Assembly (NCBI GenBank): GCA_002336855.1
Contig: DDEV01000081.1
Coordinates: forward strand, 1-37,043
Origin: Leucobacter sp. UBA1945
Lineage (GTDB): Bacteria; Actinomycetota; Actinomycetes; Actinomycetales; Microbacteriaceae
Direction: 5' to 3'
Length of the DNA stretch: 37,043 nucleotides
Below are positions 15,088 through 23,300 of this stretch, in pieces. The notes under the pieces are model-generated. The model did not search any database. It saw only the letters and a list, made by a program, of their open reading frames with translations, and had not been told where the DNA came from. Each line of letters starts with the position of its first letter. Within the stretch, counting starts at the first letter, position 1. The translations under genes and the position numbers were made by a program.

Positions 15088-16230
15088 TTAGAGGGTGTTG
15101 CCGAGCTTGAAGCCCTTCTCGCCCTCGTCGTCGCGGGTGTACGAGAACCCGTCGGCTCCGATGGTCACTGCCATCTCGCTGTCGTCGGTGCGCGCGATCA
15201 CGGGCTGCGGGTTGCCGTCGAGGTCGAGCACGAGCGAGCCGTCGGTGTACCACGAGGGTACGACCGGGTTGCCCCACCAGTCGCGGCGCTGGTTGTCGTG
15301 CACGTCCCAGGTGACGACCGGGTTGTCGGGGTCGCCCGTGTAGTAGTCCTGGGTGTAGATCTCGACGCGGTGGCCGTCTGGATCGCGCAGGTAGAGGTAG
15401 AACGCGTTCGAGACGCCGTGGCGGCCCGGCCCGCGCTCGATGCTGTCAGACTTGCGCAGCGAGCCGAGCTTGTCGCAGATCGCGAGAATGTTGTGCTTCT
15501 CGTGCGTCGCGAAGCACACGTGGTGCATGCGGGGGCCGTCGCCGCCGGTCATGGCGGTGTCGTGCACGGTCGGCTTGCGGCGCATCCAGGCAGCGTAGAC
15601 GGTGCCCTCGTTGTCCTGAATGTCTTCCGTCACGCGGAAGCCCAGGTTCTGCATGAAGCCCACGGCGCGCGGCACGTCGGGGGTGATCTGGTTGAAATGG
15701 TCGAGGCGCACGAGCTCGCCCGGAATGTGCAGGTCGTAGCGCCACGACATGCGTTCGGTGTGCTCGGTCTGGTAGAAGAACTCGTAGGGGAACCCGAGCG
15801 GATCGATGACGCGCACCGAGTCGCCGATGCCCTTCACGAAGCCGTCCGGGTTGCGACGCACCTCGCAGCCGAGCTCTTCGTAGAACGCGACCGCCAGGTC
15901 GAGATCTTCGGGGGTGCGCACGCGGTACGAGAACGCGGCGACCGCGGCGACCGGGCCCTTGCGCAGCACGAGGTTGTGGTGAATGAACTCCTCGGTCGAG
16001 CGGAGGTAGATCGCCTCGTCGTCTTCGGTGGTCACGTAGAGGCCGAGCACGTCGACGTAGAACTCGCGCGAGGCGGCGAGGTCGGTGACGATGAGCTCCA
16101 TGTAGGCGCAGCGCAGAATGTCTGGCGCGGGCGACTTTGCCGTCGGGATCGGGTTATCCGAGTGGATCGGGGCTTCCTTGGTGACCCAGAAGCCGGCGGA
16201 CTGCTTGTCTTCTTCGTTGAGTTTTGCCAT
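15088..16230 (-). CDS. hpaD: Homoprotocatechuate (3,4-dihydroxyphenylacetate) 2,3-dioxygenase
   Basis: A 380-residue extradiol dioxygenase with two vicinal-oxygen-chelate repeats (about 38-155 and 170-295). Against the well-studied Brevibacterium fuscum HPCD, every key residue is offset by exactly 23: metal ligands H178, H237 and E290 (H155, H214, E267), acid-base H223 (H200), H271 (H248) and Y280 (Y257). The extra 23 residues form an N-terminal leader. The enzyme opens 3,4-dihydroxyphenylacetate with O2 to 5-carboxymethyl-2-hydroxymuconate semialdehyde. The metal could be Fe(II) or Mn(II), as in Arthrobacter MndD; sequence does not decide. Start ATG 16230 has AAGGAAG upstream. It is the last gene of the hpaG-gntR-hpaE-hpaD operon, 39 bp behind hpaE. 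Confidence 0.95.
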   Translation of the reverse strand: MAKLNEEDKQSAGFWVTKEAPIHSDNPIPTAKSPAPDILRCAYMELIVTDLAASREFYVDVLGLYVTTEDDEAIYLRSTEEFIHHNLVLRKGPVAAVAAFSYRVRTPEDLDLAVAFYEELGCEVRRNPDGFVKGIGDSVRVIDPLGFPYEFFYQTEHTERMSWRYDLHIPGELVRLDHFNQITPDVPRAVGFMQNLGFRVTEDIQDNEGTVYAAWMRRKPTVHDTAMTGGDGPRMHHVCFATHEKHNILAICDKLGSLRKSDSIERGPGRHGVSNAFYLYLRDPDGHRVEIYTQDYYTGDPDNPVVTWDVHDNQRRDWWGNPVVPSWYTDGSLVLDLDGNPQPVIARTDDSEMAVTIGADGFSYTRDDEGEKGFKLGNTL

Positions 16231-16269
16231 GGTGTTGCTTCCTTGCAGCTTTCTTGCAGTGGTGGGTGA

Positions 16270-17769
16270 CTACTTGCCGGTCGCGCCGAAGCGAGGCGAG
16301 TGCGCCTCGTTGAGCGTGATCTGGATCGACTGGGCCGTGGTGTAGAAATCGACCGAACGGTAGCCGCCCTCGCGGCCGAGGCCCGAAGCCTTCACGCCGC
16401 CGAACGGGGTGCGCAGGTCGCGAACGTTGTTCGAGTTCAGCCACACCATGCCCGACTCGATGCCGTGGGCGAAGTTGTGGGCGCGCTTCAAGTTCGAGGT
16501 CCACACGTAGGCGGCGAGGCCGTACTTCGTGTCATTCGCGAGCTTCAGGGCCTCTTCGTCGGTGTCGAACGGGGTGATTGCGACGACAGGGCCGAAGATT
16601 TCCTCCTGGAAGATGCGTGCTTCGGGTGCCACGTCTGCGAACACGGTCGGTGCGACGTAGTTGCCCTCGGGGAAGCCCTCGGGGCGACCGCCGCCGGCGA
16701 CGAGGCGACCCTCGGTCTTGCCGATCTCGACGTAGCTCATGACCTTCTCGAAGTGGCTCGGGTGCACCAGCGCGCCGACCTCGGTCTTCGGGTCGTCTGG
16801 CAGGCCGATCACGATGTTCTTCGCGCGCTCGGCGTAGCGTGCCACGAAGTCATCGTAGATCGAGCGCTCGACGAGCACGCGGCTGCCGGCGGTGCAGCGC
16901 TCGCCGTTCAGGCTGAACACGCTGAACACGGTCGCGTCGAGCGCCTCTTCGAGGTCGGCGTCTGCGAAGACCACCGAGGGGCTCTTGCCGCCGAGCTCGA
17001 GCGAGAGACCCTTCAAGAAGGGCGCAGCGTTCGTCGAGATCATCGCGCCGGTCGAGCTGTCGCCCGTGAACGAGATGAGCGGCACGTCGGGGTGCTTCAC
17101 GAGCGCGTCGCCGGCGACGCCGCCCGAGCCGAGGATGAGGTTGAAGACGCCGTCGGGCACGCCGGCCTCACGGAAGATCTCGGGCCACAGTGCCGCCGAC
17201 AGCGGCGTGTAGCTCGCGGGCTTCAGCACGACGGTGTTGCCGGTAGCGAGGGCTGGAGCCAGCTTCCACGACTCCTGCATGAAGGGCACGTTCCAGGGTG
17301 TGATTAGGCCAGCGACGCCCTTCGGCTTGCGGTTCACGTAGTTGATCTGGCGGCCGGGAACCTTCGTCACATTGTCGTGCTCGGCGACGATGAGGTCGGC
17401 GAAGAAGCGGAAGTTCTCTGCTGCGCGGCGCGCCTGGCCCTTCGCCTGGGTGATGGGCAGGCCCGAATCCCAGCTCTCGAGCAGGGCGAGCTGGTCGTCG
17501 CGCGACTCGACGATGTCTGCCACCTTGTGCAGAATGCGCGAGCGATCGCGGGGCAGCATCTTGGGCCAGGGGCCCTCGTCGAAGGCGCGCTTCGCGGCGG
17601 CGACGGCACGGTCGACGTCGGCCGCGCTCGCCGAAGCGGCCTTGATGTAGACCTCGTTCGAGACGGGCTCGATGACGTCGAACTGCGCGCCGCCCTCGGC
17701 GTCGACGAACTCGCCGTCGATGAAGAGCTGAATCTTCTCGGGCAGGCCTTCTGGCTTCTGGTAGGTCAT
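16270..17769 (-). CDS. hpaE: 5-carboxymethyl-2-hydroxymuconate semialdehyde dehydrogenase
   Basis: A 499-residue NAD-dependent aldehyde dehydrogenase of normal length. Landmarks: TPWNVPFMQESWKLAPALA with the oxyanion N160, VLKPASYTPLSA, FTGDSSTG for the cofactor, E258 in LELGGKSPSVVF as general base and C292 in NGERCTAGSR as nucleophile; EEIFGPVVAI and NNVRDLRTPFGGVKASGLGREGG follow. Generic ALDH motifs do not fix the substrate; assignment rests on its position directly between the GntR regulator and hpaD (39-bp gap) and on the HpaE-like NNVRDLRTPFGG end. It oxidises the ring-cleavage product to 5-carboxymethyl-2-hydroxymuconate. The start is ATG 17769 behind GGAGC. Confidence 0.92.
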   Translation of the reverse strand: MTYQKPEGLPEKIQLFIDGEFVDAEGGAQFDVIEPVSNEVYIKAASASAADVDRAVAAAKRAFDEGPWPKMLPRDRSRILHKVADIVESRDDQLALLESWDSGLPITQAKGQARRAAENFRFFADLIVAEHDNVTKVPGRQINYVNRKPKGVAGLITPWNVPFMQESWKLAPALATGNTVVLKPASYTPLSAALWPEIFREAGVPDGVFNLILGSGGVAGDALVKHPDVPLISFTGDSSTGAMISTNAAPFLKGLSLELGGKSPSVVFADADLEEALDATVFSVFSLNGERCTAGSRVLVERSIYDDFVARYAERAKNIVIGLPDDPKTEVGALVHPSHFEKVMSYVEIGKTEGRLVAGGGRPEGFPEGNYVAPTVFADVAPEARIFQEEIFGPVVAITPFDTDEEALKLANDTKYGLAAYVWTSNLKRAHNFAHGIESGMVWLNSNNVRDLRTPFGGVKASGLGREGGYRSVDFYTTAQSIQITLNEAHSPRFGATGK

Positions 17770-17814
17770 TGTGTGCTCCAGTCGTGGTGAGTGGTTGGTT
17801 GGTGAAGTTGTGGG

Positions 17815-18498
17815 TTAGGGGGTGGATGGTTCGAGTTCGCTCGCGTTCCGGTGCTCGTCGGCGTGCGCGAGCACGGCATCAAGGGTCGTGGTGCGGTGCG
17901 CGCGGGCAACTGCTTCGATCTCGGCGGCCGGCGCCTGATCCTCGATCATTCGAAGAATCAACTCGTGTTCTTCAACCGACTGCTGGGCTCGGCCAGGTAC
18001 GAAACTGAACGAAGAGTTGCGCAGCACCTTCATGCGGTTCCAGCCGCGGTGCACGAGGTCGAGAATGTGCGGGTTCGGGCAGCTCTCGAACAGCACGCTG
18101 TGAAACTCGAGGTTGAGCTCGGTGAATCGCTGCGGATCGAAGGCGGTCAGGCTCTCGCTCATCGTCGCGTTGATCGCGCGCGCCCGGCCGATCTGCTCTG
18201 TCGTGATGTGCGGTGCCGCGAGCGCCGTAGCCGCGCCCTCGACGAGCGCGAGCGTCTGCATGGTGTGCAGGTACTCGGTCTCTTTCACGAGCGACACCTG
18301 CGCGCCGACGTTGCGTTCGAAGGTCACGAGCTGCTCGGCTTCAAGGCGGCGGATCGCCTCGCGCACCGGCACGACCGACATGTCGAGCTCTGCCGCGATC
18401 GGCGCGAGCACCAGCCGGTAGCCGGGCACGTACTGGCCGCTGTCGATCCGGCTCCGGATCAGGCGGTACGCGCGCTCGGACTTCGACTCGGACGACAC
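17815..18498 (-). CDS. GntR-family (FCD-type) regulator of the hpa operon
   Basis: A FadR-subfamily regulator. The winged helix (SERAYRLIRSRIDSGQYVPG, then ELDMSVVPVREAIRRLEAEQ) is followed by an FCD domain with LALVEGAATALAA, LNLEFHSVLFESCPN and VEEHELILRMIE, which includes the His and Glu metal-ligand pattern of this fold. I chose GTG 18498 (227 residues), 4 bp after the hpaG stop and behind GAAGG; an in-frame GTG at 18546 would overlap hpaG by 44 bp. Being inside the hpaG-gntR-hpaE-hpaD operon, it most likely represses the pathway and responds to an aromatic acid or pathway intermediate. GTATAC-centred sites at 20066-20077 and 26739-26750 are candidate targets. Confidence 0.88.
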   Translation of the reverse strand: MSSESKSERAYRLIRSRIDSGQYVPGYRLVLAPIAAELDMSVVPVREAIRRLEAEQLVTFERNVGAQVSLVKETEYLHTMQTLALVEGAATALAAPHITTEQIGRARAINATMSESLTAFDPQRFTELNLEFHSVLFESCPNPHILDLVHRGWNRMKVLRNSSFSFVPGRAQQSVEEHELILRMIEDQAPAAEIEAVARAHRTTTLDAVLAHADEHRNASELEPSTP

Positions 18499-18502
18499 GG
18501 TG

Positions 18503-20023
18503 CTACTTGCCTTCGCCTGCCGAACGCTCGGCGTCGTACTTTGCACGCCACTCGGCGTTCATCGGGAAGAGGCCGTCGACGGGGGCGCCGTTCGCGACCT
18601 GCTCAGCGACCCAGGCGTCTGCTTGCTCTTGCTCGGCCGCCTCGCGAGCGACCTCTTCGAGCAGGAACGGCGGGATCACGATCACGCCGTCGCGGTCGCC
18701 CATGATGACGTCGCCAGGCTGCACCGCTGCGCCGCCGCAGGCGATCGTGACGTCGACCTCCCACGGCACGTGGCGGCGGCCGAGCACGCTCGGGTGCGCC
18801 CCCTGCGAGAAGACGGGAATGTCGAACTGCTGCACGGCCGCGAAGTCGCGCACGCCGCCGTCGGTGACGATGCCGGCTGCGCCGCGCACCTGGGCGCGCA
18901 GTGCGAGCACGTCGCCAACGGTGCCGGTCGACGGAATGCCGCGGGCCTCGACGACGAGCACCTCGCCCTCGTTCACCGTGTCGAACGCGCGCTTCTGCGC
19001 GTTGAAGCCGCCGCCGTACTCCTTGAACAGGTCGGGGCGGAACGGGATCATACGAAGCGTCTTCGCGGTGCCGAGAATCGTGTCGCCTTCGTGGTTCGGG
19101 TGCACGCCGTCGATGAAGATGTCGACGTAGCCTCGCTTGCGAAGCGCAGCTGAGACGGTCGCCACGGCCACGCCGTCGAGCAGTTCGCGAATCTCGTCGG
19201 TCAGCGGGCCGGAGGCTGGCTGATCCTTTTCGGAGACCTCGCCGGCGCTCTCGAGCGGGCTTGCCTTGCCGGCTTTGACGGCTGCCGCGTGCGATGCCTC
19301 GTCGCCCCAGGCCTCGACGCGCTGCAGGTCGTCGATCTTCGGGGTGTTGCCGAAGTCGCCGAACTCGTGCGTGCCCTGCGTGACGGTCGTCACGAGGCGG
19401 CCGGTGGTGGGGGAGCCCTGCGCGTTTGGCGCGTCGACCTCGACCTCGACGATGTCGCCCGGCACGAGCACCGATGAGCCGGCCGGGGTGCCGGTGAGAA
19501 TCACGTCGCCGGTCTCGAGTGTCATGTGCTGCGAGAGGTCTGCGACGAGCTGGCCGAACGAGAACTTCAGGGTGTCGCTGGTGTCTTCTTGCACGAGCGC
19601 GCCGTTGACCCAGGTGCGCACACGCCACTCGCTCTGTCCGATGCCCTCGGTCGAGATCGCGACCGGGCCGATCGGGGTGTATCCGTCGCCGCCCTTGTTG
19701 CGCACGTTCGAGCCCTTGTCGGCGGCGCGCAGGTCGTAGAGACCGAGGTCGTTGGCGGCGGTGACCTTGGCGACGTGCTTCCAGCCGTCTTCGGGGGAGA
19801 CCCAGCGAGCCGGCTCGCCGATGACGAGTGCGACCTCGCCCTCGAAGGCGAGCAGTTCGGTGCCGGCGGGGCGCTCAACGGTGCCGCCCGTCGGTGCGAG
19901 CGATGAGGCGGGCTTGAAGAAATAGCTCGGAAACTGAGGCTCGCGGCCACGCTGCGCAATGCGCGAGGGGTAGTTTAGGTGCACCGCGATGATCTTGCCT
20001 GGCGTGTCGATTCCGTAGCTCAT
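18503..20023 (-). CDS. hpaG: Fused FAH-family decarboxylase/isomerase (HpaG-like) and RraA-like protein
   Basis: A 506-residue two-domain protein. Residues 1 to about 225 form a fumarylacetoacetate-hydrolase fold: E61 and E63 in AFEGEVALVIG and D92 are the predicted metal ligands, with YDLRAADKGSN, FSFGQLVADLSQHMTL and GDVILTGTPAG. This fits the HpaG step, decarboxylation of 5-oxopent-3-ene-1,2,5-tricarboxylate and isomerisation to 2-oxohept-3-ene-1,7-dioate. After a linker (about 226-272), residues 275-455 are an RraA/HMG-aldolase-like domain: GTVGDVLALRAQVRGAAGIV, then TDGGVRD (D388, R392, D393) and VQPGDVIMGDRDGVIVIP. E. coli HpaG is instead two fused FAH domains. Start ATG 20023 has AGGAG upstream. 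It heads the operon; the RraA half may add pyruvate-enolate chemistry such as decarboxylation or retro-aldol cleavage. Confidence 0.88.
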   Translation of the reverse strand: MSYGIDTPGKIIAVHLNYPSRIAQRGREPQFPSYFFKPASSLAPTGGTVERPAGTELLAFEGEVALVIGEPARWVSPEDGWKHVAKVTAANDLGLYDLRAADKGSNVRNKGGDGYTPIGPVAISTEGIGQSEWRVRTWVNGALVQEDTSDTLKFSFGQLVADLSQHMTLETGDVILTGTPAGSSVLVPGDIVEVEVDAPNAQGSPTTGRLVTTVTQGTHEFGDFGNTPKIDDLQRVEAWGDEASHAAAVKAGKASPLESAGEVSEKDQPASGPLTDEIRELLDGVAVATVSAALRKRGYVDIFIDGVHPNHEGDTILGTAKTLRMIPFRPDLFKEYGGGFNAQKRAFDTVNEGEVLVVEARGIPSTGTVGDVLALRAQVRGAAGIVTDGGVRDFAAVQQFDIPVFSQGAHPSVLGRRHVPWEVDVTIACGGAAVQPGDVIMGDRDGVIVIPPFLLEEVAREAAEQEQADAWVAEQVANGAPVDGLFPMNAEWRAKYDAERSAGEGK

Positions 20024-20065
20024 GTATGCCTCACTCCTATGCGTCACTCCGTTGTTGTATTTCAA

Positions 20066-20077
20066 ATAATATACGAT
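20066..20077. promoter_or_regulatory. Candidate hpa operator upstream of hpaG (ATAATATACGAT)
   Basis: It matches 10 of 12 bases of the perfect palindrome at 26739-26750 before hpaH and lies 43 bp before the hpaG start. Both share the ATAC core typical of FCD-type GntR sites. The rest of the 308-bp gap 20024-20331 holds only the ribosome binding site and a hairpin at 20221-20265. Confidence 0.5.
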
Positions 20078-20220
20078 CCTGTGGGGTTTGGGAAGAGGGA
20101 TCGCTGCCGGTGTCTCGCGCCCCGATGCCCCGCGATTTGATGCGGGAGATCGCAGCCGACCAGAGGGGAGAGGGGGATCGCGGCCAACCTGGCTCGCACT
20201 TTCGCTGAATGTCATACAAG

Positions 20221-20265
20221 CCTGCGAGCGTCACTCAAGATCACGGTTAGTAAGGGTGACGCTCG
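20221..20265 (-). terminator. Probable terminator after the sarcosine-oxidase-like gene
   Basis: TGCGAGCGTCAC (20221-20232) and GTGACGCTCGCA (20254-20265) are perfect 12-bp arms with a 21-nt loop, 67 bp past the stop of the minus-strand flavoenzyme gene. It would separate that operon from the hpaG promoter. Confidence 0.6.
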
Positions 20266-20331
20266 CACGGTGCTATGACGTTCGCGAGAATGGTGGGCCA
20301 CGGCGCAGTGGCTGCGGGTGTGTGTCGCCGG

Positions 20332-21492
20332 CTAGTGCCCGCCGCCCGTGTACGGCCCGAGCTCGGCGAGGCGCTTCATGTGCTCTGAGAGTGCGAAGCG
20401 CGGGTCGACGCTGTGCTCCTCGCCGAGCACCAGCTGCGCCGCCCACTCGCCCAACTGGGGAACGAATTTGAAGCCGTGCCCCGAGAGGCCAGCGATCGTG
20501 ACGACACGGCCGGTTGAGTCGACCACGGGCAGGCGGTCGGGCGTGTAGGCGCAGTGGTGCACGCTCTCGCGCACGGGCTCGGGGTTGATGCCCGCGAAGA
20601 GTTCTGATGCGCGCTGGCCGATTCTGATGAGTTCTTCGCGCGTGTGGTGCGTCGGTACCTCGGAAACGTCGCGAAACACCGGCCACTCTGGGTTCGTGCA
20701 AGCCTTGAACGAGTAGCCGTCGAAGCTGGGGGCGCCGAAGAAGTGCACCGAGCCGACATCGCGCAGAAACGCCGGAAACCTCTCGGGCACGAACGCCTCG
20801 GGCTCGCGGGGCATGAACCACGTGAGCCCGAGCACCTGCAGCCGCAGCAGCTCTTTGAGTTCTGGGCGAAGGCGCGTCGACCACGAGCCCGAGGCGATCA
20901 CGACTGTGTCGGCGAGCCACGTGCCCTGCGTGGTGCGCACCACGACGCCCTGCTCGCGCTCCTCGATGTCGATCACCGCGGTGTTGAAGAAGAGCTTCGC
21001 GCCGTTCTGCTCGGCGACGTCGAGCGCGCTCATCACGGCGACCTCGGGCCGCAGACCGCCGCCGTGCTCGTCGAAGAGCGCGACATCGCCGTCGTTCACG
21101 AGGTGCTGCGGGTATTCGGCTCGCAGCTCTTCGGTCGTGAGCACGCGGTGGGGCAGATCGAACTCTCGAACGGTGCCCAGTGCGACCTCAAGATCGGCGA
21201 AGCCCTCGGGCGCGATCGACAGGCACCCGACCTCTGCGTAGATGTCGCGGCCCGAATCGCGTTCGAGCTCGCGCCAGAGATCGCGCGAACGCTGGATCAT
21301 GCGCACGTATGTGCCGCCCTCGTGCACCGCGGTGCGGAACACGCGGGATTCGCCGGCGTACGACCCGTGCGAGTGTACGCGGCCGTACTGCTCGATGCCG
21401 ACCACCTCGAGGCCCTCGCGCTTCGATAGCTGCCAGAGCGCCATCGAGCCCACGGCGCCCGCGCCGACCACCAATACGTCTGTCTTCTGCAT
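20332..21492 (-). CDS. Monomeric sarcosine oxidase / N-methyltryptophan oxidase-like flavoenzyme
   Basis: A 386-residue FAD oxidase of the DAO superfamily. The N-terminal dinucleotide motif is VLVVGAGAVGSMALWQLSKR (residues 7-24 region); SHGSYAGESRVFR matches the monomeric sarcosine oxidase/MTOX signature; C314 in VHHCAYTPDR is placed like Cys315 that covalently holds FAD in that enzyme; GLSGHGFKFVPQLGEWAA ends the FAD site. Such enzymes oxidise N-methyl amino acids or cyclic secondary amines to an imine and H2O2. The start is ATG 21492, with AAGAAGAA upstream. It is the last gene of an operon with an APC permease, TetR and an OCD-family enzyme, lying between the two hpa blocks. A secondary aromatic amine or N-methyl amino acid is a reasonable but unproven substrate. 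Confidence 0.83.
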   Translation of the reverse strand: MQKTDVLVVGAGAVGSMALWQLSKREGLEVVGIEQYGRVHSHGSYAGESRVFRTAVHEGGTYVRMIQRSRDLWRELERDSGRDIYAEVGCLSIAPEGFADLEVALGTVREFDLPHRVLTTEELRAEYPQHLVNDGDVALFDEHGGGLRPEVAVMSALDVAEQNGAKLFFNTAVIDIEEREQGVVVRTTQGTWLADTVVIASGSWSTRLRPELKELLRLQVLGLTWFMPREPEAFVPERFPAFLRDVGSVHFFGAPSFDGYSFKACTNPEWPVFRDVSEVPTHHTREELIRIGQRASELFAGINPEPVRESVHHCAYTPDRLPVVDSTGRVVTIAGLSGHGFKFVPQLGEWAAQLVLGEEHSVDPRFALSEHMKRLAELGPYTGGGH

Positions 21493-21542
21493 GTTCTTCT
21501 TCTTTCGTATGTGTCTCGAGGGTGCGCGTTCGCCGAAGCGCC

Positions 21543-22670
21543 CTACGCCAGCTCGGGCGTCTCCCACAGGTTCAACTTTGTGCCAATGCCGCGCTCGACG
21601 GCGTTGCGATAGACCTTCGTCGCCCAGGCGACGTCTTCAACGGGCATGCCGCCGACCGAGTAGACGAAGACCTCGTCTTCGTGCTGTCGGCCGGGGGCCC
21701 GCCCGTCGATGATCTCGCCGATGTCTTCGAACTGCTCGGGGGTCATGCGGCCGTCGCGCACGCGATCGACCAGGTTGATGCCCCAGATGCCGACGATCTC
21801 GTGTGCCGGTGCCGGCAGTTCGGCGGCCCACGCCTGGTAGATCTTGCGGGCGTCGGCGACGTGGCGCGAGCGCTGCACGAGGCCTTCTTCGAGCTGCAAG
21901 TGGGCCGAGCAGCAGATGAACGCGCCGGGCTTCACCCACTCGTCGGCGACGTAGGGGTAGTTCTCGCTGCCCGAGGTGCTCGGCACCGCGATGCTCACGA
22001 TGTCGCTGTCGCGCACCGCGGCCTCGGTGTCGGCGACCTGCTCGAAGTGCGCGATCTGCGGAAACCTCGCGCGCGCCCAGTCGATGAACGCGTCGACGCC
22101 GGCTTGACTGCGGCCCGCCACCTTGACGGTGTCGATGCCGGGGCGAACCGCGACGAACGATTCGAGCGAGGTGCGGTTCATCGGCCCGGGCCCGACGATG
22201 CCGACCACCCTCGCGTCTTCGCGCGCCAGGTATCGTGCGCCGACGCCGGGGATCGCGCCGGTGCGGTAAGCGCTCAGCAGGTTGGCCGACATGATCGCGA
22301 GCGGTGCCCCCGTGTCCTTGTCGTTGAGCGTGAACATGAGAATGGAGCGGGGCAGGCCGCGCTTCTTGTTCTCGACGTTCGAGCCGTACCACTTGCAACC
22401 GGCCATCTGGTAGTCGCCGCCGAGGTAGGCCGGCATCGCCATGAACCGCCGGTCGGGCGCGTCGAGCGGCATTCCCTCGAACTCCGACTGCTGCGGAAAG
22501 TAGATCTGCGCGCCGTGCGAGTTGTTCTCGGTGCCGGCCATGCGGTAGTCGCCGCGAGCGAAGAGCGCGAGCATGTCGGTCATGGTGTCGACACACTCTG
22601 CCATGTCGGTGACGCCGGCGGCGATCATGTCTGGTTCGCTCAGGTAGAGAAAATCAATCTGTTGCGACAT
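21543..22670 (-). CDS. Ornithine cyclodeaminase / mu-crystallin family protein
   Basis: A 375-residue NAD(P)-dependent enzyme of the OCD/mu-crystallin family. KWYGSNVENKKRGLPRSI (about 99-116) and MSANLLSAYRTGAIPGVGARY form the substrate-binding N-terminal half; the Rossmann fold begins at ARVVGIVGPGPMNRTSLESF, where the usual GxGxQA reads GPGPMN; DSDIVSIAVPSTSGSE and KPGAFICCSA follow. Members perform cyclodeamination of ornithine, reduction of cyclic imines or imine/amine interconversion. Start ATG 22670 follows AAGGAG. It is 50 bp before the sarcosine-oxidase-like gene, so the two probably act on related imines or amino acids. True ornithine cyclodeaminase is possible but less likely given the altered dinucleotide motif. 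Confidence 0.78.
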   Translation of the reverse strand: MSQQIDFLYLSEPDMIAAGVTDMAECVDTMTDMLALFARGDYRMAGTENNSHGAQIYFPQQSEFEGMPLDAPDRRFMAMPAYLGGDYQMAGCKWYGSNVENKKRGLPRSILMFTLNDKDTGAPLAIMSANLLSAYRTGAIPGVGARYLAREDARVVGIVGPGPMNRTSLESFVAVRPGIDTVKVAGRSQAGVDAFIDWARARFPQIAHFEQVADTEAAVRDSDIVSIAVPSTSGSENYPYVADEWVKPGAFICCSAHLQLEEGLVQRSRHVADARKIYQAWAAELPAPAHEIVGIWGINLVDRVRDGRMTPEQFEDIGEIIDGRAPGRQHEDEVFVYSVGGMPVEDVAWATKVYRNAVERGIGTKLNLWETPELA

Positions 22671-22724
22671 CTCGGTCGCTCCTTTCAATGGGGTGAGAGG
22701 CGCGACTGAGCACTGCGGTGGCTG

Positions 22725-23264
22725 CTAGCGCCGGGAAACCGCCTCGATCAGACCGCGCACGTAGCCGAGCGCCTCGTGCACGTCGCCAGGGGCGACGAGC
22801 TGTTTGAAGACAATTCCGTCGAGCATGAACCAGATCGCGTCGGCCATTGCCTGGTCGGTGACTCCGAGCTGACCGAGCTGCCTGGCAATAGCCTGCCGAT
22901 ACTGCTGGTAGTAGCGTTCGACATGGGGGGCAAGGTCTGGGCGACGCCGCGACTCGAGCAGCAGCTCGTACTGAAACGCGTGAATGTCGCCCTGCGTGGT
23001 CGCCAGCGTTTCGACGCCCTCGGCAAACTCGCTCGCGCTCAGCACCCTGGCGTGCATGTTCGATGCGCTGAGGCTCTGGTCGATCGAATAGTCGAGTGCC
23101 TCCGAGATCAGTTGATCCCGCGTGCCGAAGTGATAGCGCACCAGCCCGTGCGATACGCCCGCTGCTGCCGCAACCGCGCGGTAGGTCAGCGAGCGCAGCC
23201 CGCCCAGCGCGACGACGGTGATCGTTGCGCTGAGCAGGGCGGCGCGGCCGGTGTTTTCGTTCAC
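22725..23264 (-). CDS. TetR-family transcriptional regulator
   Basis: A short (179-residue) TetR regulator. The helix-turn-helix is at about residues 23-50: LRSLTYRAVAAAAGVSHGLV followed by RYHFGTRDQLISEAL. The helical C-terminus (ELLLESRRRPDLAPHVERYY, MADAIWFMLDGIVF) resembles regulators of amine and amino acid use in the BetI-like subgroup. It lies 36 bp after the APC permease and 54 bp before the OCD-family gene on the same strand. It probably represses this four-gene operon; a short palindrome TCCATTTGGA (24942-24951) before the permease is one possible but weak target. Confidence 0.85.
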   Translation of the reverse strand: MNENTGRAALLSATITVVALGGLRSLTYRAVAAAAGVSHGLVRYHFGTRDQLISEALDYSIDQSLSASNMHARVLSASEFAEGVETLATTQGDIHAFQYELLLESRRRPDLAPHVERYYQQYRQAIARQLGQLGVTDQAMADAIWFMLDGIVFKQLVAPGDVHEALGYVRGLIEAVSRR

Positions 23265-23300
23265 GCTGTCGAGCGTAGCGGCATTCGCTTGCCATGCGCG

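Noticed and set aside
20024..20215. N-terminal extension of hpaG by 64 codons
   Set aside because: It would run through the operator and AT-rich promoter; ATG 20023 has a good AGGAG site and starts at the usual FAH N-terminus.
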